Source of the DNA: Candidatus Solibacter usitatus
GTDB lineage: Bacteria; Acidobacteriota; Terriglobia; Bryobacterales; Bryobacteraceae
Assembly (NCBI GenBank): GCA_016191645.1
Contig: JACPVQ010000257.1
Location: forward strand, 1-50,379
Length of the DNA: 50,379 bases
Direction of reading: 5' to 3'
Shown here: one piece after another, positions 8,020 through 16,336 of the stretch
Numbering within the stretch: the stretch's first letter is position 1
How the letters are laid out: each line of letters opens with the position of its first letter
Notes under the pieces: model-generated
Told to the model about the DNA's origin: nothing
The model's input: only the letters and a program-made list of their open reading frames with translations
The model's database searches: none
Program-made: the position numbers and the translations under genes

Positions 8020-9249
8020 CTACCCCGCTGTTTTGGGCGCGTACTTTGCTTCCACCATCCACGTGTACGCGCCGATTCCTACCAACAAAAGAACCCCCAC
8101 CGCGTACATGGGCGCTAAATAACTTCCGGTGGTTTCCTTGAGCCAGCCCGTGAAATAAGGGGCGACGAAACCGGCAAGGTTCGACGCCATGTTCTGCACA
8201 CCGGAAATCTTTCCGATGGCCGCGCCGGGCATGAGTGTTTGCGTCAGAGCCCAGTAATTCGCCGTCGCCAAGCCCAGCCCGCTAAGCGAGATGATGGCGA
8301 ACGTCATGGCGACTGTTTGCGAATCGCTCATCGCCCCAATCAATTCCGTGGAGGCCACGGCGAATCCGGCAATCGTAAACAGCTTGCGCGTCCGCACCGA
8401 ATCCGCGCCGCGTTGAATCATTTTGTCCGCCACCCAACCGGCCAAAGTCGCCACCGTCGCCATGCCGCCAAAACTGAATCCCGTAAACACGCCTGATTTG
8501 GTCAGCGTCATGCCGCGGCTTTCGGCAAAGTACGCCGGTAGCCAAGTCATGCAGAAAAAGACGAAGTAGTTGTAACAGAACGTTCCGATAATGATGCCCC
8601 ACATGAGGCGAGTGCTGAGCAGCACTTTGAGAGGCATTGCCGCCGCGCCGGAGCTCTTCGCCTGTTGCGCCTCCAACTCGCGATCGTTGTTCTTGACTAG
8701 GGTGAGCCATGGAATCAGCCACACCAGGCAGCCAATTCCGAGAATGGCGAACATCGCACGCCACTGATAGTGATAGATGAGATAGGCAGCCAGCGGCGCG
8801 CCTATGGCCGGTCCCGCCTTGGTGCCCGCCATGTACAATCCAACAGCAAGGCCGCGCCTTTGCTCCGGCACGTTGAACCGGATCCAGCGCAGACTTGCCG
8901 GCGTGACCACCGCCTCGCCAATTCCAAGTAGAACGCGCAGCCCCACAAGCTGCCAGATTGCGCTGACAAATCCGGTGGCTGCCGACACGATGCTCCAAAA
9001 CGCGAAACTGAGCGCGTAGGGAAACTTCACCCCGTAACGATCGACAACAAACCCGGCCGGAATCTGAAGAAACGCGTAGGAGAGGAAAAACCAGGAGCTG
9101 AGCCTGCCGCGGTCCTGATCGGAGAGGGCGAACTCCTTAACGAAACTCTTGTCGGCAAGCGCCACGGAGAGATTCGACCGGTCCACATAGGCAATGATCA
9201 TGCCCAGGCTCAGCAAACACACAATCGTCCAGCGCCGCGCGTCTGTCAT
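8020..9249 (-). CDS. MFS transporter, anion:cation symporter-like
   Basis: 409 residues starting at the ATG at 9249 (MTDARRWTIVCLLSLGM); an upstream in-frame extension to 9306 lacks support. About twelve hydrophobic helices are visible, with the MFS A-motif region after helix 2 (AGFVVDRYGVKFPY) and the start of helix 1 reading IIAYVDRSNLSVAL, as in the ACS family that carries sugar acids and organic anions. It ends three bases before the sulfatase start, so all three genes of this locus form one operon. The substrate is probably a sugar or sugar acid released by the downstream enzymes; this is inferred from context only. The 132-base gap to glgC must hold divergent promoters. Confidence 0.85.
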   Translation of the reverse strand: MTDARRWTIVCLLSLGMIIAYVDRSNLSVALADKSFVKEFALSDQDRGRLSSWFFLSYAFLQIPAGFVVDRYGVKFPYALSFAFWSIVSAATGFVSAIWQLVGLRVLLGIGEAVVTPASLRWIRFNVPEQRRGLAVGLYMAGTKAGPAIGAPLAAYLIYHYQWRAMFAILGIGCLVWLIPWLTLVKNNDRELEAQQAKSSGAAAMPLKVLLSTRLMWGIIIGTFCYNYFVFFCMTWLPAYFAESRGMTLTKSGVFTGFSFGGMATVATLAGWVADKMIQRGADSVRTRKLFTIAGFAVASTELIGAMSDSQTVAMTFAIISLSGLGLATANYWALTQTLMPGAAIGKISGVQNMASNLAGFVAPYFTGWLKETTGSYLAPMYAVGVLLLVGIGAYTWMVEAKYAPKTAG

Positions 9250-9381
9250 GGAACGTTTACAATACCACAAAGCGTTTAGGACATAGAGGGTTTCGCCGTA
9301 CCTCATAAAACGTCATTGATACCTTTTGTTTTGGTTGCTTCGCGCCTGTCAATTCGCACACAATAGGGCACAGGAGGAGAG

Positions 9382-10635
9382 ATGCAGCTCCGCGTTCTTG
9401 CATTTGTTCTGGCCGGTGGGAAAGGTACACGTCTCTACCCATTAACGAAGGAGCGGGCCAAGCCCGCCGTGCCGTTCGGAGGACAATATCGCATTGTCGA
9501 TTTTGTCCTTTCCAACCTGGTCAATTCGGGAGTTTACTCCACCTACGTCCTCATTCAGTTCAAGAGCCAGTCGCTGTTGCAGCATTTGCGCGACGGCTGG
9601 GAATCGAGCGGCCTTCTCAAAAACCACTTCATCATTCCCGTACCCGCGCAGATGCGGTCGAATGAGGAGGCGTGGTATCAGGGCACTGCCGATGCCATCT
9701 ATCAGAACATCAATCTCATTGAGCAGGCGGACCCGCATTTGGTGGCCATCTTCGGAGCGGACCACATCTACCGCATGAACGTGCGGGAGATGATTGAGTA
9801 TCACGAAAAAAAGCGCGCCCAGGTGACCATCGCGGCCATCCCGATGGAAAAGCAATACTCCAAGGAGTTCGGCGCCATTGAGGTCAACTCCGATTATTCC
9901 ATCCGCGGCTTTCACGAAAAGAGAGAAGATGCCCCGCCGATGCCGGACGACCCGAGTCGCTTTCTGGCATCCATGGGAAACTACATTTTTTCCACGGGTC
10001 TGCTGTTGCGCGAGTTGTATATCGACGCGGCGCGCGAAGATTCGGCGCACGACTTCGGCCGCGATATTCTGCCCCGATTGGTGGAGCGGGGGGACATGTA
10101 CGCCTACGATTACCGCACCAATCGAATTCCCGGAGACCCGGAGAATGCCGAGCCGTACTGGCGCGATGTTGGAACGCTGGACGCCTATTACGACGCCAGC
10201 ATGGACCTGCGAACCATTACGCCGCAGCTGAATCTGTACAACCGGGACTGGCCGCTGCGCACGGCCGTCTACGACGATCCGCCGGCGAAATTCATTTTCG
10301 ATCAAGACGGCCGGCGCGGGCAGGCGATTGATTCCATTGTCGGCGGCGGGTCGATTCTTTCCGGCGGATTCGTCAGGAACAGCGTCGTGGGGAGATCGTG
10401 CCGCGTGCACACGGGCGCAATCATTGAAGACTCCATCCTCTTCGACAATTGCGATGTCGGCCGGTATGCGAAAGTGAAGCGAGCCATTCTGGATAAGAAC
10501 GTGCGCATCCCGGAACGAACCATGATCGGCTACGATCTGGCGCGCGACCGGCAGTTGTACCATGTCACGGAATCGGGAATTGTGGTTGTCGAGGGGCGGC
10601 GATCGCGAGTGGACATCGCCACCATGCAGCTCTAA
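9382..10635 (+). CDS. glgC: Glucose-1-phosphate adenylyltransferase
   Basis: 417 residues, with GGAGGAGAG directly before the ATG. The N-terminal nucleotidyltransferase domain shows AFVLAGGKGTRLYPLTKERAKPAVPFGG, the pyrophosphorylase loop and lysine expected for GlgC, then FGADHIYRMN with the catalytic Asp. The C-terminal third is a left-handed beta-helix (GGGSILSGGF, SILFDNCDVG). The length fits bacterial ADP-glucose pyrophosphorylases, which make ADP-glucose for glycogen and trehalose. Other glg genes are not in the window. The following metallo-hydrolase gene begins 11 bases after the stop and is probably co-transcribed. Confidence 0.95.
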   Translation: MQLRVLAFVLAGGKGTRLYPLTKERAKPAVPFGGQYRIVDFVLSNLVNSGVYSTYVLIQFKSQSLLQHLRDGWESSGLLKNHFIIPVPAQMRSNEEAWYQGTADAIYQNINLIEQADPHLVAIFGADHIYRMNVREMIEYHEKKRAQVTIAAIPMEKQYSKEFGAIEVNSDYSIRGFHEKREDAPPMPDDPSRFLASMGNYIFSTGLLLRELYIDAAREDSAHDFGRDILPRLVERGDMYAYDYRTNRIPGDPENAEPYWRDVGTLDAYYDASMDLRTITPQLNLYNRDWPLRTAVYDDPPAKFIFDQDGRRGQAIDSIVGGGSILSGGFVRNSVVGRSCRVHTGAIIEDSILFDNCDVGRYAKVKRAILDKNVRIPERTMIGYDLARDRQLYHVTESGIVVVEGRRSRVDIATMQL

Positions 10636-10641
10636 AGGAGG
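10636..10641 (+). promoter_or_regulatory. Strong Shine-Dalgarno site that points to an AUC start
   Basis: AGGAGG stands immediately after the glgC stop codon, five bases ahead of an ATC codon at 10647. No ATG, GTG or TTG follows at a usable distance in the frame of the downstream hydrolase until GTG 10698, which would lie 56 bases away. The position of this site therefore argues for initiation at the ATC. Confidence 0.6.
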
Positions 10642-10646
10642 AAGGC

Positions 10647-11417
10647 ATCGTAAAAATCTGTGCGCTTGCCAGCAGCAGTTCGGGCAACTCCATCTTCGTG
10701 GGAACGGACCGGACACGCATTCTGATCGACGCCGGGCTCAGCCGCAGGGAAACGTTCTTGCGCTTGGCAAAGATCGGCGAGGACCCGGAGAAACTTTCCG
10801 CCATCCTCATTACGCACGAACACTCCGATCACGTGGGAGGTCTGGTGCGCATCGCCAAAAAGCTGAACATCCCCGTCTTCCTGACAAAGCTCACCGCTCC
10901 GGCAATCGATTGGGACGGGTTTACACCGATTGTGGAGACGTTCCAAGCGGGTGCGTCCTTCACCATTGGCGATGTGGAAATCAGCAGCTTCAGCATCCCG
11001 CACGATGCCATCGATCCGGTTGGCTATTGTTTAAAGGCCAACGGCGTGAAGGCAGGCATTGTGACCGACCTCGGCTACCTGCCGGATTCCATCGGCTTCC
11101 ATCTGCGCGGCACGGACTTCTTATTGATGGAATCCAATCACGATCTGGACATGCTGAAAGTAGGACCGTATCCATGGGCGGTCAAGCATCGAGTGATGAG
11201 CCGGCGCGGCCATCTTTCCAACGACGTGGTTTCCACGTTCATCAAAGAGACCATGGATTCCTCGACCGCGACGCTGATGCTGGGGCACTTGAGCGAGCAC
11301 AACAACCACCCGGCCATCGTGCACCTGACTGCCTCGCAAGCGCTGCAAAGCCGGGGCCTTGCTACCGGACTTGTGGTGGCTGAGCCCGGTAAGCAATCGG
11401 AAGCATTTCTTTTCTAA
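10647..11417 (+). CDS. WalJ/YycJ-like MBL-fold metallo-hydrolase with apparent ATC start
   Basis: The open frame upstream of GTG 10698 encodes KICALASSSSGNSIFVGT, the conserved N-terminus of YycJ-type MBL-fold proteins (usually M-K-V-C-x-L-A-S-G-S-S-G-N-S). The first possible codon for it, given an AGGAGG five bases upstream, is ATC at 10647, so the protein would be 256 residues. Its metal motif is ITHEHSDHVGG (HxHxDH), with further histidines in LGHLSEHNNHP. The family acts on nucleic acids or related phosphodiesters; the exact substrate is unsettled. An annotation from GTG 10698 would remove the first conserved strand. A single-base error (ATG read as ATC) is the main alternative. Confidence 0.85.
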   Translation: MVKICALASSSSGNSIFVGTDRTRILIDAGLSRRETFLRLAKIGEDPEKLSAILITHEHSDHVGGLVRIAKKLNIPVFLTKLTAPAIDWDGFTPIVETFQAGASFTIGDVEISSFSIPHDAIDPVGYCLKANGVKAGIVTDLGYLPDSIGFHLRGTDFLLMESNHDLDMLKVGPYPWAVKHRVMSRRGHLSNDVVSTFIKETMDSSTATLMLGHLSEHNNHPAIVHLTASQALQSRGLATGLVVAEPGKQSEAFLF

Positions 11418-12298
11418 TACTGCTCGCTCGAATCGCGGTGAACCAGCTTCACGTCGTATCCCACTTTGGCAATCCGGCCGCGGATCTCCTCCGCAATCAT
11501 CACCGAGCGATGCCGCCCCCCGGTGCAGCCAAATGACACCGTGAGGTAGCTCTTCCCTTCGTTGATGTAGTGCGGCAGCAGAAAAATCAGCAGGTCTGTC
11601 ACGCGGTCCAGAAACTCGATGGTTTGTTGATGAGAACGGACAAACGCAGCCACCTTGGGGTCTGAGCCCGTCAGTTTTTTCATCCGCGGAATGTAGTTCG
11701 GATTGGGCAGGAACCGGACATCGAAAACCAAGTCGCTGTCCGTGGGAATCCCGTGGCGAAAACCGAAACTGGTCACGCTGATGGTCAGTCCGGCGTCTTC
11801 TTTTGGGCTGCGAAACTTCTCGGCAATCGACTGCCGCAGCCGGGTGACGGTGTAATCGGACGTATCGATGATGTGGTCCGCCAGACGCCGCACCGGGAGA
11901 AGGAGCTTTCTTTCTTTGGCCAGACTTTCGGTGACGGACTCCTCTTTACCCAGCGGGTGCGGCCGCCGCGTTTCGCTGAACCGCCGCAGGATGGCCGCGT
12001 CACCGGCCTCCAGAAAGACCAGCGTGGTGCGGAACTGCCGTTTTAGCTTTTCGTAGATCTCCGGAAACTGGCGCAGTTTCGATCCTTCCCGAACGTCCAC
12101 GCCAAGCGCGGCGCTGCGGATCTCCGGAGAGGACTTTGCGAGTTCGGCGAATTTCGGAATCAGCAGCGTCGGGAGATTGTCGACGGAATAATAGCCCAGA
12201 TCCTCCAAGCTCTTGAGAACCGTTCCTTTGCCGGAACCGCTGACCCCCGTGACGATGACGAGATCAGTTTCGCTGCGCGCTCTACGGGGAGATCGCAT
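11414..12298 (-). CDS. rapZ: RNase adapter protein RapZ (nucleotide-binding)
   Basis: 294 residues. The N-terminal Walker A is GVSGSGKGTVLKSLEDLGYYSVDNLP, a RapZ/YvcJ hallmark. The C-terminal half contains the conserved FGFRHGIPTDSDLVFDVRFLPNPNY and FGCTGGRHRSVMIAEE. In Enterobacteria RapZ binds the small RNA GlmZ to control GlmS; elsewhere the homologue is a nucleotide-binding protein of broader role. It is the last gene of the rpoN-hpf-rapZ series and converges on the metallo-hydrolase gene, overlapping it by four bases. Confidence 0.93.
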   Translation of the reverse strand: MRSPRRARSETDLVIVTGVSGSGKGTVLKSLEDLGYYSVDNLPTLLIPKFAELAKSSPEIRSAALGVDVREGSKLRQFPEIYEKLKRQFRTTLVFLEAGDAAILRRFSETRRPHPLGKEESVTESLAKERKLLLPVRRLADHIIDTSDYTVTRLRQSIAEKFRSPKEDAGLTISVTSFGFRHGIPTDSDLVFDVRFLPNPNYIPRMKKLTGSDPKVAAFVRSHQQTIEFLDRVTDLLIFLLPHYINEGKSYLTVSFGCTGGRHRSVMIAEEIRGRIAKVGYDVKLVHRDSSEQY

Positions 12299-12312
12299 GG
12301 TGGTCTGCGGAC

Positions 12313-12873
12313 TTAACCTTCGATGAGATCGACGTGCCCGTCCCGCCGTTTTACCAAAACGTGAATTCGATCCGTGGTCGCGTCGCGATACACCGTGTAG
12401 TCCAGACGGTCCAAATCCATCAGCGCCTCTTCCATCGTCATGGGCTTACGGCGGCTGTGATGATTCACCTTGAAGATTCTTGGAACTTCCGCGGCGGGCG
12501 GCTGTTTCGCCGTTTTCGCGGTTTTCACTTCAACCGGCGCAGGGGCTTCGATGACGCCTTTCGTCCCCGCAGCCGGACGGCGTTTCACATCGCGCCATTT
12601 CTCCCGCTGACGCAAGATCTGCTTTTCCAACTTGTCAAGAGCGCCGTTCATGGACTGAAAAACATCCGTGCTGGAGTGTGTTACCGCCATCGGGTGGTCG
12701 TAATACGCTACAGTGATTTCCACCTGTTGCAAGTGGCGCTCCGTCGTAAGGATCACGTGCGCTCCTTTCGCGCCCCCGCGATGGAGCAACTTCCCAATCT
12801 TGTCGAATCTGGAGTCCAGTTTCTTTTGTTGCCCCGGTGTTACCGTCAATTGGCCCGTGTACGTAATCTTCAT
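12313..12873 (-). CDS. hpf: Long-form ribosome hibernation promoting factor
   Basis: 186 residues from the ATG at 12873, which has GGGAGG in front; an upstream in-frame start at 12909 is less likely. The N-terminal domain (MKITYTGQLTVTPGQQKK ... ITVAYYDHPMAVTHSS) is the RaiA/HPF fold that binds the small ribosomal subunit. After a basic, alanine- and proline-rich linker, the C-terminal domain (FKVNHHSRRKPMTMEEAL ... LVKRRDGHVDLIEG) matches the dimerisation domain that makes 100S ribosomes in long HPFs. It lies 76 bases downstream of rpoN, the familiar order. Confidence 0.92.
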   Translation of the reverse strand: MKITYTGQLTVTPGQQKKLDSRFDKIGKLLHRGGAKGAHVILTTERHLQQVEITVAYYDHPMAVTHSSTDVFQSMNGALDKLEKQILRQREKWRDVKRRPAAGTKGVIEAPAPVEVKTAKTAKQPPAAEVPRIFKVNHHSRRKPMTMEEALMDLDRLDYTVYRDATTDRIHVLVKRRDGHVDLIEG

Positions 12874-12949
12874 CAATGTCCTCCCAACGAAAGAATGATG
12901 CGAAGTCAAATGCTTACAAATATTCCTTAGTTAGTTAGTGTTGGCCCGC

Positions 12950-14560
12950 CTACTGATCTTTGTGGCGTCGCACGTGAGTGGATGGAATGCCCATGTCCTC
13001 ACGGTACTTCGCCACCGTTCTGCGCGTCACGTCGATTCCTTCCGATTGAAGCATTTCCGTGATGTGGTCATCAGTCAACGGCTTAGCAGAATCCTCCTCT
13101 TCAATCATCTTTTTTACTTTACGCTTCAAAGTCAACAGAGGCATCTCCGCTCCCGATGGCCCTTGTACTGCCTCTGAGAAGAAAAACCGGAGTTCGAAAA
13201 CGCCTTGCGGAGTGTGCGCGTACTTACTTGCCACGGCGCGGCTCACCGTGGACGCATGCACGCCGATCTCCTCCGCTACATCCTTGATCATCATCGGCCG
13301 CAAATAATCGAGGCCGCTTTCCAGGAACTCACCTTGCCTTCCCACAATGGCTTGACAGACCTTGAAGATGGTCTGCTTCCTCTGCTCAATGTTCTTGAGC
13401 AATTGCAGGGCCGATTGGTACCGCTCCTTCACATAATCCCGCACGTCTTTGTTCGGTTCCTGACTACGATCCAGCATACGCCTGTAATCGGAACTGAGCC
13501 GGAGCATTGGAACATCTTCGTCGTTGAGTTGAATAATGTACTCGAGGCCGTCTTTATATATATAGACATCGGGCTCTACTACTCGAGCGCCGGCTCCGGA
13601 ATAGCGAAGGCCCGGTCTCGGATCAAGATGCCGGATCACTTCCAAAGCGATCTGGACATGCTCCGTGGGACGCCCCAGGGTCTTGGCCAAATCTTTGAAT
13701 TGGCGCATCTCCAGCAGCTTCATGTGGCTCTCGATGATCTGCCACGCCACTCCACCCTTGCCGTTGCGGCTTTCCAACTGCAGCAGCAGACACTCGCGCG
13801 GATCACGGGCGGCGACTCCTGCAGGCTCACAAGACTGGACAGCGTGCAAGGCCTCTTCCAGACAGGCCATGGAGTGTTGTCCCGCGGCTGCAAGATCCTC
13901 CAGTGTTTCGGTCAGATAGCCATGCTCGTTTAAGTTGCCGACGATGGAGTCCGCCGCATCGCGAATCTCATCTGTCAACACTAACAACGCCAGTTGTTCA
14001 TCCAAATGGCTGTTTAAGGTTACGGGAGAGGAAAGGAAAGTCTCAAAGGAAGGCTTATCTGAGGCTTCACTGGCGGGCGTCTTGAAACCCGGATCCAGAT
14101 AATCGTCAAAGTAAGAACCGAAATCGATCTCTTCGAAGCTGTCCGCGGATTGCGCGGCCGGCTGTTCAGATGCCGCAATCGTTTCCGCCGCGCCGGCCTC
14201 TCCGTCGGCGGCGACGGTGTCAAAATCCGTGGCTCTTTCAAAGGATTCCGGAGCGGCGGCTGCATCCACCGTTTCCGTAATGGAACTGTCAGACGGATTT
14301 ACTACCCGCTCCGCTTCCAGCAGAGTCTGCAACTCCTGCGGGGTGATCTCCTCGCCTTCCGCCGCCTCTTCCAGGAATGGGTTACTGGCCATCTCCTGAG
14401 AGATCATGTCCTTCAGTTCCAGCCTGTTTAACTGAAGGAGCGTCACCATCTGGACCAGGCCAGGAGTGAGAATCTGTTTCTGCGCGACTCTAAGTTGCAG
14501 CCTTGGGGAAAGCATGCCGTCCGGTTCCATTTTAACAGCGGCGCATGGAAAAGCGTTCAT
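12950..14560 (-). CDS. rpoN: RNA polymerase sigma-54 factor
   Basis: 536 residues. Region I starts LSPRLQLRVAQKQILTPGLVQMVTLLQLNRLEL, rich in Gln and Leu as in all sigma-54 proteins. An acidic region II (about residues 65-170) is long and rich in Glu and Ala. The core-binding and HTH regions follow, and the C-terminus carries the RpoN box in the form VTRRTVAKYREDMGIPS. The start is uncertain: Met codons at residues 11 and 16 are closer to the conserved part and no clear ribosome site is seen at any. Sigma-54 needs an AAA+ activator, and a candidate (35794-37155) is present in this window. Confidence 0.94.
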   Translation of the reverse strand: MNAFPCAAVKMEPDGMLSPRLQLRVAQKQILTPGLVQMVTLLQLNRLELKDMISQEMASNPFLEEAAEGEEITPQELQTLLEAERVVNPSDSSITETVDAAAAPESFERATDFDTVAADGEAGAAETIAASEQPAAQSADSFEEIDFGSYFDDYLDPGFKTPASEASDKPSFETFLSSPVTLNSHLDEQLALLVLTDEIRDAADSIVGNLNEHGYLTETLEDLAAAGQHSMACLEEALHAVQSCEPAGVAARDPRECLLLQLESRNGKGGVAWQIIESHMKLLEMRQFKDLAKTLGRPTEHVQIALEVIRHLDPRPGLRYSGAGARVVEPDVYIYKDGLEYIIQLNDEDVPMLRLSSDYRRMLDRSQEPNKDVRDYVKERYQSALQLLKNIEQRKQTIFKVCQAIVGRQGEFLESGLDYLRPMMIKDVAEEIGVHASTVSRAVASKYAHTPQGVFELRFFFSEAVQGPSGAEMPLLTLKRKVKKMIEEEDSAKPLTDDHITEMLQSEGIDVTRRTVAKYREDMGIPSTHVRRHKDQ

Positions 14561-14595
14561 GAAAAACGGCGGATTGATAAAATGAGTTCGGCGGT

Positions 14596-16293
14596 ATGTC
14601 CAAGGTCTTGATTTTTCTGCTACTTGCGCTTCCTCTTCGCGCGGCCTGGTGGAAAGCGGAGAAAGGGGAAAGCCGCGTTTACTCGGACATAAGTGAACGT
14701 GCCGCGCGCGAGACGTTGGCCAGTATCAACTCCGCTCGCCGGTCGTTTGAGGTTGTCATGCCTCGCCAGAGCAAGCCGCCTATCGTGGGGTTCGTTTTAT
14801 CCGACCCCCTGTTTCGCTCCGTTCGCCCGGACAAGAACGTTGCGGCGTTCTATCAAAGCTCCGCTTTGGCCGATTTCATTGTGGTTCGAGCGAACGCCCA
14901 GGACCGGGGGCGGGCAACCTTCCATGAGTTTGCTCACCTGGCTTCTCATCACTCTTTGGGAGTCCCATTGCCGCCTTGGCTTGAGGAAGGGTTGGCGGAG
15001 GTCTATTCCACATTGGAGCCAGCCAATTCCAGTGTCAGATTGGGAATTTCCATTCAGGAACATGTGCGGCTTCTCGGGAACAAGACTTGGTTGAGCGCCC
15101 AGGAATTGGGATCCGTCGCCGGCGGGTCCGCGTTGTGGGGTGACGAACAAAGGGTCGCATTATTCTACGCGCAAAGTTGGGTTCTGACTCATCTGTTGCG
15201 ATTGGACTCGCGGTATCGTGATGGGTTCGCCGGATTTCTGCGGGAGATGAGAGCTGGAGTTCCACAGCACGAAGCGTTTCCACAGGCGTTCGGGAAATCG
15301 TACATGCAGGCTTCCGCCGATGCCGCGCACTACCTCCAGCGAGGGAACTTTCCCGCCGTCATGTACCCGCTGCCGCCGGACTCCGCATCGGCAACCCATG
15401 CCGCATCCTGTTCCGGTGTGGAAGGGGAACTCGCCTTCTCGCGCCTGGCAATTGCGGCGCAAAAGCCCCAAGCCGCCGACAGCATCTATCAACGGCTGTC
15501 GCAAATGAAACGCGATCCGCAGGTGCTTGCCGGGTTGGGCATATTGTCGATGGCGTTGGGTAAGGCCGAATCGGCAAAGGAGTATCTCGCTGCCGCCTCC
15601 GCGGCTCCGGACGCGGAAGCCGACGTTGTATTCGAATATGGCATCCTGCTGCGCGATGAAGGCGCGGCGAATTGGCTTCCCTTCGTACAGCGCGCCGTTG
15701 CCAGGAACCCACTGTTCGCCGAGGCCCGGTTTGTCCTAGGTGTTGCGTTGGCCAATCAAGGAAAGCATTCCGAGGCCATTCCGCATCTGGAAAAGGCGGC
15801 GGAGATCCTGCCCCGGCAGGCCTCCTTCTGGCAGGCGCTGGCTTTCAGTTACTTCGAGACCGGTGCCGTTGAGAAATCGCGGGTGGCGGCCAAACGCGCA
15901 CTCGATTCCGCAACCAAGCCCGATGAAAAAGAAGCAGCCCGCGTTGCCGTTGATCGCCCCGATTCCCGTCTGAAGGAAATGGATACGTTCCGGCCCGGCG
16001 TCATCGTACCCGAGAGCTGGCAGAATCCGAAAGGCGATCGCAAGACCGAAGGCCAACTGCTGCGCATCGATTGTCTGGGCCCCTCCGCGCGTTTTTTCAT
16101 TCGTTCCAATGAAACGACGAAGGCCTATTGGGTGGACAACCCCGGTAAAGTAGTGCTCAAGAATCTCTCCACTGTTTCCTTTGAGTTCCGCTGCGGAGAT
16201 CAGGAACCGCGCGCCGTAATCGTGGAGTACAAATCGCAACCCGATGAAACGCGCGGCACCGAAGGCATGGTCACGTCTCTGGAGTTCCAATAG
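14596..16293 (+). CDS. Secreted HExxH metalloprotease-like protein with TPR repeats (DUF1570-like)
   Basis: 565 residues with an N-terminal signal peptide (VLIFLLLALPLRA). Around residues 108-140 it has FHEFAHLASHH, an HExxH zinc motif, followed by PPWLEEGLAEVYS, whose Glu fits the third ligand of gluzincin (peptidase MA/DUF1570) proteins. Residues about 270-440 form helical TPR-like repeats (AEARFVLGVALANQGKHSEAIPHLEKAAEILP). The C-terminal 100 residues are beta-rich and unrecognised. It may be a periplasmic or outer-membrane peptidase, but proteolysis is inferred from the motif. The start lies 35 bases from the divergent rpoN start. It is followed closely by the TonB receptor gene. Confidence 0.75.
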   Translation: MSKVLIFLLLALPLRAAWWKAEKGESRVYSDISERAARETLASINSARRSFEVVMPRQSKPPIVGFVLSDPLFRSVRPDKNVAAFYQSSALADFIVVRANAQDRGRATFHEFAHLASHHSLGVPLPPWLEEGLAEVYSTLEPANSSVRLGISIQEHVRLLGNKTWLSAQELGSVAGGSALWGDEQRVALFYAQSWVLTHLLRLDSRYRDGFAGFLREMRAGVPQHEAFPQAFGKSYMQASADAAHYLQRGNFPAVMYPLPPDSASATHAASCSGVEGELAFSRLAIAAQKPQAADSIYQRLSQMKRDPQVLAGLGILSMALGKAESAKEYLAAASAAPDAEADVVFEYGILLRDEGAANWLPFVQRAVARNPLFAEARFVLGVALANQGKHSEAIPHLEKAAEILPRQASFWQALAFSYFETGAVEKSRVAAKRALDSATKPDEKEAARVAVDRPDSRLKEMDTFRPGVIVPESWQNPKGDRKTEGQLLRIDCLGPSARFFIRSNETTKAYWVDNPGKVVLKNLSTVSFEFRCGDQEPRAVIVEYKSQPDETRGTEGMVTSLEFQ

Positions 16294-16336
16294 CCGGGAC
16301 ATCGATCATATACAATGGCCTCAAACCGAGGATCAC

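Noticed and set aside
9250..9381. Divergent promoters between the permease and glgC
   Set aside because: A TTGACA on the minus strand is 25 bases from the nearest -10-like hexamer, so no convincing pair could be assigned.
9442..10716. 424-codon open frame on the minus strand
   Set aside because: Antisense to glgC; long open frames opposite real genes are expected in this base composition.
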